DNA of 64,000 nucleotides from CAJCJE01 sp963818685 (GCA_963818685.1 CAWFTJ010000001.1:558001-622000); one strand, 5' to 3'; shown: positions 55,546 to 64,000, counted from the first letter of the stretch. The notes: generated from the letters alone by a model not told the origin. Translations and numbers: made by a program.

Positions 55546-58500
55546 ATGCAACGCAAGAGAACACTCGCCATCGCGGCGGCGACTGCCGCTGCGGCGGTAT
55601 TGGCGGTGGTGCAGCCGTTCAGCGCCACCGCGGCGCCCACCGCAGGCGCCGGCCAGGCGCCGTTGAGCACGCAGCAGGCCAGCGACCTCGCGCAGAACGC
55701 GAACACCCCGGTGATCGTCCTGCTGAAGAACCAACCCGCCCCGCAGGCGGTGAACACCCAGGCCGCGACCACCAGGAACAACGCCATCACCGGCAGCCAG
55801 GCCCCGCTGGTGAACGAGCTGTCCCAGGTGCACGCCCGCAACGTGCACAGCTACCACGTGGCCGACGCCATCTCGGCGACCGTGTCCACCGCCGAGGCGA
55901 GCAGGCTCGCGGCCAACCCGAACGTCGAGGCAGTGCTGCCCGACTCGGTGATCAAACAGGCGCCCGCGACCAAGGCCGGCAAGGATGGGTCGAACGCGGC
56001 CGACGCCGTGCCGGCCGGCACCTGCCCGGCTCCCGGCAAGACCATGCTGGAGCCGGAGGCCCTTGCCGACACCCACACCGACTCGGACGACCCGAACGCC
56101 AAGACCGCGCGTTCGCTCGGATTCACCGGCTCGGGCGTGAAGGTCGCCTACATCGCCGAGGGCATCGACATCAACAACCCGGACTTCATCCGGGCCGACG
56201 GCAGCCACGTCTTCGCCGACTACCAGGACTTCACCGGCGACGGTCCGAACGCGCCAACCAGCGGTGGCGAGGCGTTCCTTGACGCGAGCGCGATCGCAGC
56301 GCAGGGCCGCCAGGTCTACAACGTGCAGAACTACGGCGCCCACCCGCTGCCCACCCCGTGCAACCTCCGCATCGAGGGTGTCGCGCCGGGCGCGTCGCTC
56401 TACGGCTTCAAGGTGTTCGGCGACACCAACACCTCGACCACCTCCGCCATTCTGCAATCGATCGACTACGCGGTGAACGTCGACCACGTCAACGTCATCA
56501 ACGAGTCCTTCGGCTACAACCCGTTCTCGGACAACAACGCCGCCGACGCGGTCAAGCTGTTCGACGACATGGCCGTCGCGTCGGGCGTCACGGTCGTCGC
56601 GTCCAGCGGTGACGCGGGCACCACCGGCACCCAGGGCAGCCCGTCCACCGACCCGGCCGTGATCTCCGCGGGCGCGTCCACCACGTTCCGCTGGTACGTG
56701 CAGACCGACTACGGCGCAGCCGACAATTTCCCGATCACCGGCTGGCTCAACGACAACGTCAGCTCGCTGTCCTCCTCCGGTGTCACCGCCGATGGCCGCA
56801 CGCTCAACCTGCTGGCGCCCGGCGACAGCAGCTTCGCGCTGTGCACCCCGTCGGCAACCTACGCGGACTGCGTCAATTTCAACGGCCAACCCTCCAATGT
56901 GGAGCGCAGCGGTGGCACGAGTGAGTCCTCGCCACTGACCGCGGGCGCGGCCGCCCTGGTCATCCAGGCGTACCGCCAGTCCCACAACGGCGCGACCCCC
57001 TCGCCCGCCACGGTCAAGCAGATCCTGACCAGCACGGCCGACGACCTGACCGAGCCCGGCGACGAACAGGGCACCGGCCTGCTCGACTCGTACAAGGCGG
57101 TCCAGGCCGCACTGTCCATTCACGACAACAACGGTTCGCCGAACGCGGTCGGCTCGACCCTGCTGGTCAGCAAGAACCAGCTCGACGCCGCCGGCCCGGC
57201 CGGCTCGACCAAGCAGTTCACGCTGAACGTGACCAACAACGGCGCGAGCGCGCAGACGGTCAACCTCTCCGGTCGCGGTTTCGGTCCGCAGCAGCACAAG
57301 CAGACCGGCAGTGTCACGTTGTCCGACACGGCCAGCCCGCATTTCGCCGACTGGTCCGGGGTCGCCAACAACTACGGCACGCTCACCTTCGACGTGCCGG
57401 CGAACACCGACCGGCTCTCCGCGTCGATCGCCTACCCGGGCAACCCGAGCGCCAGCCTGAACGCGCGCGTCCGGCTGATCCTGATCGACCCGCAGGGTCG
57501 GTTCGCGGCGCACTCGCTGCCGCAGGGCGTCGGCAACTACGGCAACGTCGACGTCCGCTTCCCGGCCCCCGGCAAGTGGACCGCGGAGATCTACAGCCGC
57601 AACAGCGGGAGTGGCGGCACGACCGGCAAGGTCAGTTTCGAGGCCGACACCCAGAACACCACCGGTTTCGGTTCGGTCAGCCCGTCCGCGCTGCACCTGG
57701 CCCCCGGCCAGACCAGCCAGGTGACGGTCACCGCGCAGACCCCGGCCACCCCCGGTGACACCGACGGTTCGCTGGTGCTCAACGCGGGCGCCGCGGGCCA
57801 GACCTCGGTGCCGATCATCCTGCGCGGCCTGGTGTCCGGCGCCGGCAACGGTGCCTTCTCCGGCACGCTCACCGGTGGCAACGGTCGCCAGCCCGACCTC
57901 GGTCAGGAGTCCTACTACCAGATCGACGTCCCGGCCGGGAAGAAAGACCTGGACGCCAACGTGTCGCTGACCAACGACCTCGGCGACAACGTGATCGCGT
58001 TCCTGATCAATCCGAAGGGCAACGTCGTCGCAACCGGCTCCAACGTGGTCACCACCGCCTACGACCCGGCCGCCCGCAACGCCACCCAGCACAACGTGCT
58101 GCAGACCGACCTCTACGCGCGCAACCCGCAGCAGGGTAGGTGGACGCTGGCGATCAACTTCGTCGGCGCGATCGTCGGTGACGAGCTGTCTCAGCCCTAC
58201 ACCGGCGCGCTCACCTTCAACAAGGTGAACGTGACCGCGAACGGCCTGCCGAACAGCGCGTCCACCGTGCTGCCGGCCGGCAAGCCGGTCACTGTCGGAG
58301 TCGCGGTGCACAACACCGGCACCGAGCCGCAGGACGTGTTCGTGGACGCCCGCACCTCGGGCCTGACCAACCTGGCGCTGGCCGGGATCTCGCCGACCAG
58401 CAACGTGCCGCTGCCCTTCCCCGGTGGCACCTCGACGCCCGCGTGGCTGGTCCCGTCCGAGACGGTCGGCGCCGCGGTCGTGGCGAAGGCGACCCTGCCG

Positions 58501-58989
58501 GTCACGTTCGACTACGGCCCCTTCGCCGGTGACCCGGACCTGCCCCCGCTGGTCAGCGGCAAGACCGCGATCGGCGCGACCGCAGGCAACCCGCTGCCCG
58601 CCGGTGCCTGGGCGGCCGACCCGTCCGAGGTCGGTCCGTCCGGCCCGAACGGCTGGCCCTCCGGTACGGCGAACTTCTCGTTCTACGCGCTGACCAAGGG
58701 CTTCGACCCGGCCGTCAGCTCGACCGCCACCGACCTGTGGGCGACCTCGGTCACCCCGGCGACGAGCTTCACCATCGTCACGGTCAACCCCGGTCAGACG
58801 GTGAACATCCCGGTCACCATCACCCCGTCCGGCAAGCCGGGCAGCGTGGTGAGCGGCACCGCCTACGTCGACCAGTTCCTGGCGACCAGCACCGCCGAGA
58901 CCAACGCGATCAACTTCACCGACAATGCCAACTTCGAGCCCAACGCGAACGAGTTGGTTGCCCTGCCCTACAGCTACCGGATCGGCTGA
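55546..58989 (+). CDS. large secreted serine peptidase with sedolisin-type residues
   Basis: An 1147-residue exported protease. Signal peptide 1-30 (TAAAAVLAVVQPFSATAA), an I9-like propeptide (about 50-140), a catalytic domain (about 185-540) and several beta-sandwich domains to the end. Instead of the subtilase DTG and HGT motifs it reads VAYIAEGID and GGEAFLDAS. GEAFLD (Glu242, Asp246), SSGDAG (Asp356) and SGGTSESSP (Ser459) match the Glu-Asp-Asp-Ser signature of sedolisins (S53). The long propeptide and C-terminal domains are subtilase-like. GGAGG lies 6 nt before the ATG. Likely an extracellular, possibly acid-active protease; a strong terminator follows. Confidence 0.85.
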   Translation: MQRKRTLAIAAATAAAAVLAVVQPFSATAAPTAGAGQAPLSTQQASDLAQNANTPVIVLLKNQPAPQAVNTQAATTRNNAITGSQAPLVNELSQVHARNVHSYHVADAISATVSTAEASRLAANPNVEAVLPDSVIKQAPATKAGKDGSNAADAVPAGTCPAPGKTMLEPEALADTHTDSDDPNAKTARSLGFTGSGVKVAYIAEGIDINNPDFIRADGSHVFADYQDFTGDGPNAPTSGGEAFLDASAIAAQGRQVYNVQNYGAHPLPTPCNLRIEGVAPGASLYGFKVFGDTNTSTTSAILQSIDYAVNVDHVNVINESFGYNPFSDNNAADAVKLFDDMAVASGVTVVASSGDAGTTGTQGSPSTDPAVISAGASTTFRWYVQTDYGAADNFPITGWLNDNVSSLSSSGVTADGRTLNLLAPGDSSFALCTPSATYADCVNFNGQPSNVERSGGTSESSPLTAGAAALVIQAYRQSHNGATPSPATVKQILTSTADDLTEPGDEQGTGLLDSYKAVQAALSIHDNNGSPNAVGSTLLVSKNQLDAAGPAGSTKQFTLNVTNNGASAQTVNLSGRGFGPQQHKQTGSVTLSDTASPHFADWSGVANNYGTLTFDVPANTDRLSASIAYPGNPSASLNARVRLILIDPQGRFAAHSLPQGVGNYGNVDVRFPAPGKWTAEIYSRNSGSGGTTGKVSFEADTQNTTGFGSVSPSALHLAPGQTSQVTVTAQTPATPGDTDGSLVLNAGAAGQTSVPIILRGLVSGAGNGAFSGTLTGGNGRQPDLGQESYYQIDVPAGKKDLDANVSLTNDLGDNVIAFLINPKGNVVATGSNVVTTAYDPAARNATQHNVLQTDLYARNPQQGRWTLAINFVGAIVGDELSQPYTGALTFNKVNVTANGLPNSASTVLPAGKPVTVGVAVHNTGTEPQDVFVDARTSGLTNLALAGISPTSNVPLPFPGGTSTPAWLVPSETVGAAVVAKATLPVTFDYGPFAGDPDLPPLVSGKTAIGATAGNPLPAGAWAADPSEVGPSGPNGWPSGTANFSFYALTKGFDPAVSSTATDLWATSVTPATSFTIVTVNPGQTVNIPVTITPSGKPGSVVSGTAYVDQFLATSTAETNAINFTDNANFEPNANELVALPYSYRIG

Positions 58990-59005
58990 TCTGATAACTG
59001 ACGAG

Positions 59006-59035
59006 CGGGCCCGGTCACCTCGGTGACCGGGCCCG
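59006..59035 (+). terminator. terminator after the secreted protease
   Basis: CGGGCCCGGTCAC (59006-59018) and GTGACCGGGCCCG (59023-59035) form a perfect 13-bp stem with loop CTCG, followed by TTTC. It begins 17 bp after the stop. Confidence 0.9.
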
Positions 59036-59060
59036 TTTCATATCCACCACAATCGTGGCC

Positions 59061-59210
59061 ATGACAACGGAGTCGGCGTTGGCGGAGACGTTGGAGATTC
59101 TCGCTGATCCGCGGATCCTCGCCGAACTCGCCGAGGCGCGGCGTGAAGTAGCCCGCCGAGATGTGGTGCAGGGGGTGGATGCGGTCCGCGCGCTGCGGCC
59201 CAAGACGTGA
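59061..59210 (+). CDS. orphan YefM/Phd-type antitoxin C-terminal fragment
   Basis: A 49-residue protein reading ALAETLEILADPRILAELAE and RREVARRDVVQGVDAVRALR. This is the pattern of the toxin-binding tail of Phd/YefM antitoxins; the DNA-binding N-terminal domain is missing. CACAAT lies 7 nt before the ATG, so a leaderless mRNA is possible. No RelE/YoeB or Fic/Doc toxin gene is adjacent. It may be a remnant or a free-standing neutraliser of a toxin encoded elsewhere. Confidence 0.55.
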   Translation: MTTESALAETLEILADPRILAELAEARREVARRDVVQGVDAVRALRPKT

Positions 59211-59218
59211 ACCATTCA

Positions 59219-60043
59219 TCACTGGGGCTTCGGCGCGTCCTGCCAACGGTTCCGGTTCTCTCGCGCGAACTCGCGGAACGAGCGTGCCGGGCGGCCGGTG
59301 AGGTCGGGGACCGTGCTGCTCACCCGGTCCTCAAGGCCGACAGCGAGTTGCTTGTCGAGTTCGACGGCGTAGTCGACCGACTCGGCCGGCAGGCCGAAGG
59401 CCGTCCACCGCGCCCGGTTCTGCTCCGGCGTGAGCGGCACGAACCGCACCGGATAGCCGGCGACCTCGTCGATGAGCTTGGCGACCTCGCCGTAGCTCAA
59501 CGCTTCCGGGCCGGTGATCAGGTAGTCGCGGTTCGGCGGCTCGTCCGCGAGCAGCGTTTCGACCGCGACCGCCGCGATGTCTGCGATGTGCACGAAGCCG
59601 ATCCGCCCATCGCCGGTGGCGGTGGCGATCTCGCCGCGTTCGCGGATGCCGCGCGCGATCGGGTGCTGGCCGATGAGGTTCTGCATGAACCAGGACGGCC
59701 GCAGGATCGCGTACTCGGGCGCCGCGTCGAGCACGGCCTTGTGCACATCGGCGTGGCCCATCACGTTGTCGACCGATGTGCTGAGCAGCACCAACCTGCG
59801 CACACCCGCCGACTTCGCCGCCGCGAGGAACGGCTCCAGCAGCGGCAGCCGGCCGAACACCCCGGGCGGCGGCAACACGTACGCGGCACGCACACCGTCC
59901 AATGCGGACTCGAACGTGCTCGGGTCCGTCCAGTCGAACCCACTGGACCGGCTGACCGCGCGGAACGGCACGTCCCGCTCGGCCAGCAGTCGGGCGATCT
60001 CGGCGCCGGTGTGACCGGTTCCCCCGGTGACCAGAATCGTCAT
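59219..60043 (-). CDS. NmrA-like NAD(P)-binding protein
   Basis: A 274-residue Rossmann protein of the NmrA/QOR2-like group: ILVTGGTGHTGAEIARLLAE binds the dinucleotide, VRRLVLLSTSVDNVMGHADV and YAILRPSWFMQNLIGQ follow as in the family, with no classical YxxxK active site evident. It may be an oxidoreductase or redox sensor. Its ATG overlaps the stop of the SnoaL-like gene. Confidence 0.87.
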   Translation of the reverse strand: MTILVTGGTGHTGAEIARLLAERDVPFRAVSRSSGFDWTDPSTFESALDGVRAAYVLPPPGVFGRLPLLEPFLAAAKSAGVRRLVLLSTSVDNVMGHADVHKAVLDAAPEYAILRPSWFMQNLIGQHPIARGIRERGEIATATGDGRIGFVHIADIAAVAVETLLADEPPNRDYLITGPEALSYGEVAKLIDEVAGYPVRFVPLTPEQNRARWTAFGLPAESVDYAVELDKQLAVGLEDRVSSTVPDLTGRPARSFREFARENRNRWQDAPKPQ

Positions 60044-60492
60044 GCCGCATCCCCTGCCTGGAAGGCGGCCACCAGCTCGGGCAGCCTGCCGAGCGCGGCG
60101 GACGTGGCCAGCGGGTTGCCGTAGTCGCGGCTGTGCACGATGCGCCCGTCGCGCACGGTGATCACCATGGCGTAGCTCAGCGCGAACGGCGCACCGGTCG
60201 CGCTGACCGTGCCACGGAAGGTGAACTCGGCGACGATCACCTCGGGATCGGTGGTCTCGTGCACGACCACGTTCTCCGCGGCGTCGTAGTTCCACGGCCG
60301 CGCGTCGGCCATGCCCTTGATGCGCTGCCTCAGCGCGGTGGCGTCGGAGGTCACCGGTACTCCCGGCGGCGCGAACGGCATCTCGATCACGGCGTCCTCG
60401 GCGTAGAGGTCGAGCAGCCCGTCCCAGTCGCCCGCCACGCTGGTGCGCAGCAGTTCGTCGAACACCTGGCGCGGCGTCCGTGTTGTGGCCAT
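60040..60492 (-). CDS. SnoaL-like/NTF2-fold protein
   Basis: A 150-residue alpha+beta barrel protein: RTPRQVFDELLRTSVAGDWD, LLDLYAEDAVIEMPFAPPGV and YAMVITVRDGRIVHSRDYGN are typical of the SnoaL-like family used as cyclases, isomerases or hydratases. Co-translated with the NmrA-like gene. A TetR operator lies about 35 bp upstream, so the pair is probably repressed by the divergent TetR. Confidence 0.87.
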   Translation of the reverse strand: MATTRTPRQVFDELLRTSVAGDWDGLLDLYAEDAVIEMPFAPPGVPVTSDATALRQRIKGMADARPWNYDAAENVVVHETTDPEVIVAEFTFRGTVSATGAPFALSYAMVITVRDGRIVHSRDYGNPLATSAALGRLPELVAAFQAGDAA

Positions 60493-60524
60493 GAGATCTC
60501 CCCCATCGGCTGTTGTCCCAGTAG

Positions 60525-60556
60525 AATCGGAACTATGGTTCCGATTTGGAACTATA
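60525..60556. promoter_or_regulatory. TetR operator, AATCGGAAC dyad
   Basis: AATCGGAAC (60525-60533) and GTTCCGATT (60538-60546) are a perfect 9-bp inverted repeat with a 4-bp centre. GGAACTAT repeats at 60529 and 60549 and GTTCC recurs further on, so more than one dimer may bind. Confidence 0.8.
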
Positions 60557-60614
60557 CGGAGCGCTGGTTCCGCTTGTCAACGAACAGGCGGCTGCCAGCT
60601 AGAATCGGGGCGCC

Positions 60615-61184
60615 ATGGGGACATCGACCGACGGAGACAAACCGCTGCGCGCGGACGCCCGACGCAACAGGGCGCGCGTGCTCGACGTCGCGCACGAGAT
60701 GTTCCTCGCCGAGGGCATGTCCGTGCCGATCGACGCGATCGCGGAACGCGCGGGCGTCGGAGTCGGCACCGTCTACCGGCACTTCCCCACGAAGGAAGCA
60801 CTGTTCAAGGCGATCATGCGGCACCGGATCCAGGCGATGATCACCATGGCCGATGACCTCACCGACGCCGACGATCCCGGTGCCGCGTTCTTCGACTACT
60901 TCGCGCACATCGTCGAGGCCACCGAGGGCAGCAAGGGCGTGCACGAAGCGTTCGTCAAGGCCGGCTTCCAACTGGAGGCGTCCGTCGGCGACCTCGCGGC
61001 CGAGTTGCGCGATGCCCTTGGCGTGCTGTTGAAACGCGCCCAGGAAGCGGGCGCGGTACGGGCGGACCTGACCGCGACGGACGCGAAGGCGCTGATCGCA
61101 GGCGTCGCCGAGATGCGCAGGCTGGGCGGCGACCGCGACCGCATGCTCGCCGTGGTGCTGGCCGGGATGCGGCCTCGCGCGTGA
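60615..61184 (+). CDS. TetR family transcriptional regulator
   Basis: A 189-residue TetR protein. DNA-binding domain at about 14-60 (RADARRNRARVLDVAHEMFL ... IAERAGVGVGTVYRHFPTKE); the C-terminal part has the HAFVKAGF-like helices of TetR_C SbtR-type proteins. Divergent from the SnoaL/NmrA pair with a dyad operator between them. Confidence 0.9.
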   Translation: MGTSTDGDKPLRADARRNRARVLDVAHEMFLAEGMSVPIDAIAERAGVGVGTVYRHFPTKEALFKAIMRHRIQAMITMADDLTDADDPGAAFFDYFAHIVEATEGSKGVHEAFVKAGFQLEASVGDLAAELRDALGVLLKRAQEAGAVRADLTATDAKALIAGVAEMRRLGGDRDRMLAVVLAGMRPRA

Positions 61185-61361
61185 TTCGCACCACCTGGCG
61201 CAGATGGGCCAGCACGGCTTCTACAAAGCCGTAAATCCTATGACTTTCGGCTGGTTTTCGCTTACCCACAGCGAGAAAAAGCCCGAAAACGCCGTACAAA
61301 TCGCATTAGCAGCAACCGGGTAATAATCGAGTGAAACCGATAATCGTTTAAGCTTCCCGCC

Positions 61362-62201
61362 GTGCGATGCCCTGCCGAGAATCATGATCGCCGTACGTTC
61401 CTCGGGATGTTGAGCGTCGGCCTTGCCGTGACCGTCGCCGGTTGCGGCAGCTCCAGCGATGCTGGCAAGAACACCAACAACGGGCAGTCGAACGCGCCCA
61501 ACACGTCCGGCGCGACCAGCTCGGAAGCGCCTGCGAAGCCGTTGCCGCCGATCCCGCCGCCACACCCCGGCCCGACCCAGAAGATCGACCACGGCATCAG
61601 CGGCAGCAACAAGATCTGCCTCACCGTCGACGACGGTTACTGCGCCGGCTGCGTCGCCGGATACGTGGATTTCGCGAAGCAGTCCGGTGTCCACCTGACG
61701 TTCAGTCCGAACGGAACCTACGGCCACTGCTGGGCGCCGCACGCGGACGTGATCAAGCCGCTGATCGAGCGCAACCAGGTGCAGATCATGAACCACACGT
61801 TCAGCCACCTCGACCTGAACAAGATGACCGACGCCCAGATCACCACCGAACTGGAGCGCAACGACGAGTGGGTGCAGCAGAACTTCGGCATCACCACCCG
61901 GCCGTACTACCGGCCGCCGTACGGCTTCCACAACGAGCACGTCGACGGCGTCGCGGCCAACCTCGGCTACACCCGCACGGTGCTGTGGAACGGGTCCTAC
62001 TCGGACTCCGAGGTGATCACACCCGACTTCCTGATGCAGATGGCGCAGCAGTACCTCAAGCCCGGCGTGATCATGCTCGGCCACGCCAACCACCCGACGG
62101 TGCTCAGCCTGTTCCCGCAGATCATGGATCTGATCAAGCAGCGTCAGCTGACCCCGGTCACGCTCGACGAGATGTTCGGCACCAGCCGGGCCACCGGCTG
62201 A
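61362..62201 (+). CDS. lipoprotein polysaccharide deacetylase
   Basis: A 279-residue CE4 (NodB) deacetylase anchored as a lipoprotein: DRRTFLGMLSVGLAVTVAGC combines a Tat-like motif with a lipobox. A Ser/Asn/Pro linker is followed by the catalytic domain: LTVDDGYC (TxDDG, catalytic Asp and metal Asp), NHTFSHLDL (HxxxH metal pair), RPPYGFHN and GVIMLGHAN. It likely removes acetyl groups from peptidoglycan or another wall polymer. The GTG start has no clear ribosome site; the upstream 177 bp are AT-rich and may hold a promoter. Confidence 0.85.
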   Translation: MRCPAENHDRRTFLGMLSVGLAVTVAGCGSSSDAGKNTNNGQSNAPNTSGATSSEAPAKPLPPIPPPHPGPTQKIDHGISGSNKICLTVDDGYCAGCVAGYVDFAKQSGVHLTFSPNGTYGHCWAPHADVIKPLIERNQVQIMNHTFSHLDLNKMTDAQITTELERNDEWVQQNFGITTRPYYRPPYGFHNEHVDGVAANLGYTRTVLWNGSYSDSEVITPDFLMQMAQQYLKPGVIMLGHANHPTVLSLFPQIMDLIKQRQLTPVTLDEMFGTSRATG

Positions 62202-62216
62202 ACCGCGCTCACCTCA

Positions 62217-63581
62217 TCACGTCATCATGTCGTCCAGCGCAGCCTCGACGGCGCGGTGGAAGGTCGGGTAGGCGAAGATCATCTCGCGGAACTTGGCCAC
62301 CGGCACTGCCGCGTGCACCGCGAGCGTGAGCACGGAAAGCACCTCGCCGCCGTTGGGCCCGACCGATGTCGCGCCCACCAGCACGCCTCGGTCCTCGTCC
62401 GCGACAAGCTTGATGATGCCCGCGTTGCCCAGCTTGTGGATCCAGCCGCGCGCCGATGACGGAATCGGCGCGCGGCCGACGCGCACCGCAATGCCCCGCT
62501 CCCGAGCCTGTTCCTCGGTCAGCCCGACCGAGCCGACCTCGGGATCGGTGAACGTCACGCGCGGTACCGCGTGATAGCGGGCCGGCGGCCCGTCCTGGCC
62601 GAGGATGTCCCTGATCGCTATCCCGGCCTGGTACATGGACATGTGCGTGAACGCGCCCTTGCCGGTGATGTCGCCGACCGCCCACACGCCCTCCGCGACG
62701 CGCATCCGCCCGTCGGTCTCCAGGAACCGGACGTTCTCGTCGATGCCGATCGCGTCCAGCCCGATCCCGGTGAGGTTGGTCCGCCTGCCGGACGCGACCA
62801 GCAGCCGTTCGACCCGTACCTCGCCGCCCTCGTGCAGGCTGATGGTGAACCCGCTCCCGTCGTGGCTGACCGCGCTCGCCGGCACGCCGGCGTGCACCAC
62901 GATGCCCTCTTCGCGGAACGTCGCCTCGACCAGTTCGCTCGACTCGGGTTCCTCCAGCGGCAGCAGCCTCGGCGCCGCCTCGATCACGGTGACCTCGACG
63001 CCGAACCGGGCGAACACCTGACTCAGCTCACAGCCGATCGCACCGCCGCCGAGCACCGCGATCGACGCGGGCAGCGCCTCAAGCCGCATGGCGTCGCGGT
63101 TGGTCCAGTATGGAGTGTTCGCGAGGCCGCTGACCGGTGGGATCGCCGGTTCGGTGCCGGTGTTGAGCACGATGCCGCGCCGTGCGATGTACTCGTCGTC
63201 GCCGACCCGGACCGTGTTCGGACCCGTGATCACGCCGTGACCACGCACGAACGTGCCGCCCTTGTCCGTGAACCGTTCCACCCCGACCGTGTCGTCCCAG
63301 TCGTCGGTGGCCTCCTGCCGGATTCGCTTGGCCACCGGGGTGAAGTCAGGGGCCAGCGTGCTGCTGCCGGCAAGGCCCGGAATCCTGCGGCCCTCGGCGA
63401 GCGCGTCAGCGGCCCTGATCATCATCTTGCTCGGCACGCAACCGAAGTACGGGCACTCCCCACCGAGCAGCCGCTGATCGATGCCGACCACGCTCAGCCC
63501 GGCCTCGGCCAGCTTGCCGGCGACGTGCTCGCCGCCAGGGCCCATCCCGACCACGACCACATCGACCGACTGCGCAACCAC
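62217..63581 (-). CDS. pyridine nucleotide-disulfide oxidoreductase (Lpd/MerA/mycothione reductase-like)
   Basis: A 454-residue flavoprotein. FAD site VVVVGMGPGGEHVAGKLAEA; redox disulfide GGECPYFGCVPSK (Cys-x4-Cys); NAD(P) site IAVLGGGAIGCELSQVFARF; second FAD motif GVWAVGDITGKGAFTH; dimer interface ending IFAYPTFHRAVEAALDDM. The usual C-terminal HPH(T/S)xxE catalytic pair is replaced by PTFHRAVE, which still offers a His-Glu. GTG 63581 begins the homology. Its substrate could be a disulfide or a quinone. Confidence 0.9.
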   Translation of the reverse strand: MVAQSVDVVVVGMGPGGEHVAGKLAEAGLSVVGIDQRLLGGECPYFGCVPSKMMIRAADALAEGRRIPGLAGSSTLAPDFTPVAKRIRQEATDDWDDTVGVERFTDKGGTFVRGHGVITGPNTVRVGDDEYIARRGIVLNTGTEPAIPPVSGLANTPYWTNRDAMRLEALPASIAVLGGGAIGCELSQVFARFGVEVTVIEAAPRLLPLEEPESSELVEATFREEGIVVHAGVPASAVSHDGSGFTISLHEGGEVRVERLLVASGRRTNLTGIGLDAIGIDENVRFLETDGRMRVAEGVWAVGDITGKGAFTHMSMYQAGIAIRDILGQDGPPARYHAVPRVTFTDPEVGSVGLTEEQARERGIAVRVGRAPIPSSARGWIHKLGNAGIIKLVADEDRGVLVGATSVGPNGGEVLSVLTLAVHAAVPVAKFREMIFAYPTFHRAVEAALDDMMT

Positions 63582-63695
63582 GATGCCCAACCCCGCTCTC
63601 GCCCGACACCAGGAAACTCCTGGCGGCCACGGTAGCCCGCCCGGCAACGTTGCGCCCGCAGTGCGACTTGCCCTGCCGCAACGGTCATCGCGCCG

Positions 63696-63701
63696 TAAGG
63701 T
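63696..63701 (+). promoter_or_regulatory. leaderless -10 box
   Basis: TAAGGT lies 7 nt before the ATG at 63709, placing transcription start at or next to the start codon. Confidence 0.55.
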
Positions 63702-63708
63702 CGGACGC

Positions 63709-64000
63709 ATGGTGCGCGTGCTGGAGGTGACGCCGGTCGGAATGGTCACCGGGGAGGACTCGGTGAACCGCACCGGCACCAAGTTCGGCGTGTACGGCAC
63801 GGATCTGGGCATCGTCTGGGAGAGCAGGCCGGGCGAGGTGCTGCTCGCCTTCGGCGACAGCTACGGTCGGGAGTGGGGCGGCAACGGCTCCGGCCCCGCG
63901 CACGCGGACTGGCGGTGCAACTTCGTGGCCCGCTCCACCAGCACCGATCTCGACAACGGCCTCCTGCTCGAACCGGTGACCCGACGCGTGGACGGCGTCG
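63709..64000 (+). CDS. DUF4185-like secreted/propeller protein, cut by window end
   Basis: The first 97 residues are visible. After a short lead comes GVYGTDLGIVWESRPGEVLL, then AFGDSYGREWGGNGSGPAHA and WRCNFVARSTSTDLDNGLLL, the pattern of DUF4185 proteins, which are thought to be carbohydrate-related beta-propellers. No signal peptide is evident at this start. The rest of the gene lies beyond the window. Confidence 0.7.
   Translation, partial: MVRVLEVTPVGMVTGEDSVNRTGTKFGVYGTDLGIVWESRPGEVLLAFGDSYGREWGGNGSGPAHADWRCNFVARSTSTDLDNGLLLEPVTRRVDGV

Noticed and set aside
55324..58311. A 995-codon minus-strand frame opposite the secreted protease, and a similar 855-codon frame at 52717-55284
   Set aside because: Both are shadows of well-supported plus-strand genes with third-position G/C bias on the other strand.

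Overview
The window is about 70% G+C, rich in GTG starts and gene overlaps, and lacks rRNA, tRNA, phage, insertion-sequence and CRISPR signatures. It looks like chromosomal DNA from a mycelial actinobacterium, most likely of the Pseudonocardiaceae (Amycolatopsis-like). Supporting this are a Pls-type membrane peptide synthetase, DUF3558 lipoproteins, an ESX-type secreted protein, a mycosin relative, CsoR, DUF1707 and F420-type luciferase-like enzymes, and many TetR regulators. Several starts look leaderless, with a TAnnnT hexamer 6-7 nt before the start codon.

Layout. 1-9.5 kb: a multicopper oxidase with a small membrane partner, a TetR/carotenoid oxygenase pair, an IrrE-type peptidase, a TetR/P450/GNAT group, and a DUF1707 protein broken by a frameshift, followed by about 870 bp without a convincing gene. 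9.5-16.7 kb: a Pls-like poly-amino-acid synthetase with an M1 aminopeptidase in the same operon, then a MerR regulator with a textbook operator and a divergent unknown gene. 16.7-25.6 kb: a membrane protein with a winged-helix regulator, a fused endonuclease Q/UvrD helicase divergent from a TetR/FAD monooxygenase operon, a lactate permease and a lipoprotein. 25.6-32.7 kb: a very large secreted phosphodiester glycosidase/metallophosphatase, a metallo-beta-lactamase-fold enzyme, and an XRE regulator divergent from an MFS exporter. 32.7-37.6 kb: a four-gene sulfone/sulfonate desulfurisation operon (SfnG, MsuC-like, FMN reductase, SsuD) divergent from a methyltransferase. 37.6-42.1 kb: sodium symporter with DUF3311 partner, M20 amidohydrolase, membrane protein, F420-type oxidoreductase.

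42.1-47.2 kb: a 1.5-kb module (DUF3558 lipoprotein plus ESX-type protein) lies between two copies of the csoR 3' end. It is followed by csoR and an electron-transfer operon (small membrane protein, ApbE, ferric-reductase-like cytochrome, NuoF-like protein, ferredoxin). 47.3-52.6 kb: an OmpR-type two-component pair, then a convergent NarL-type system whose kinase is translationally coupled to a mycosin-like protein with all catalytic residues lost. 52.9-64 kb: a KimA-like APC transporter, a large secreted protease with sedolisin-type (Glu-Asp-Ser) catalytic residues, a tiny YefM-like antitoxin fragment, an NmrA/SnoaL-like pair divergent from a TetR, a lipoprotein polysaccharide deacetylase, a flavin disulfide reductase-like enzyme, and the start of a DUF4185-like gene cut by the window end.

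The most notable points are the endonuclease Q-helicase fusion, the protease-dead mycosin placed inside a two-component system, the synthetase/aminopeptidase operon, the repeat-flanked ESX module, the sedolisin-type triad in a subtilase-like protein, and a recurrent TCCAnnnTGGA palindrome. All identifications come from reading motifs by eye; no database search was run.
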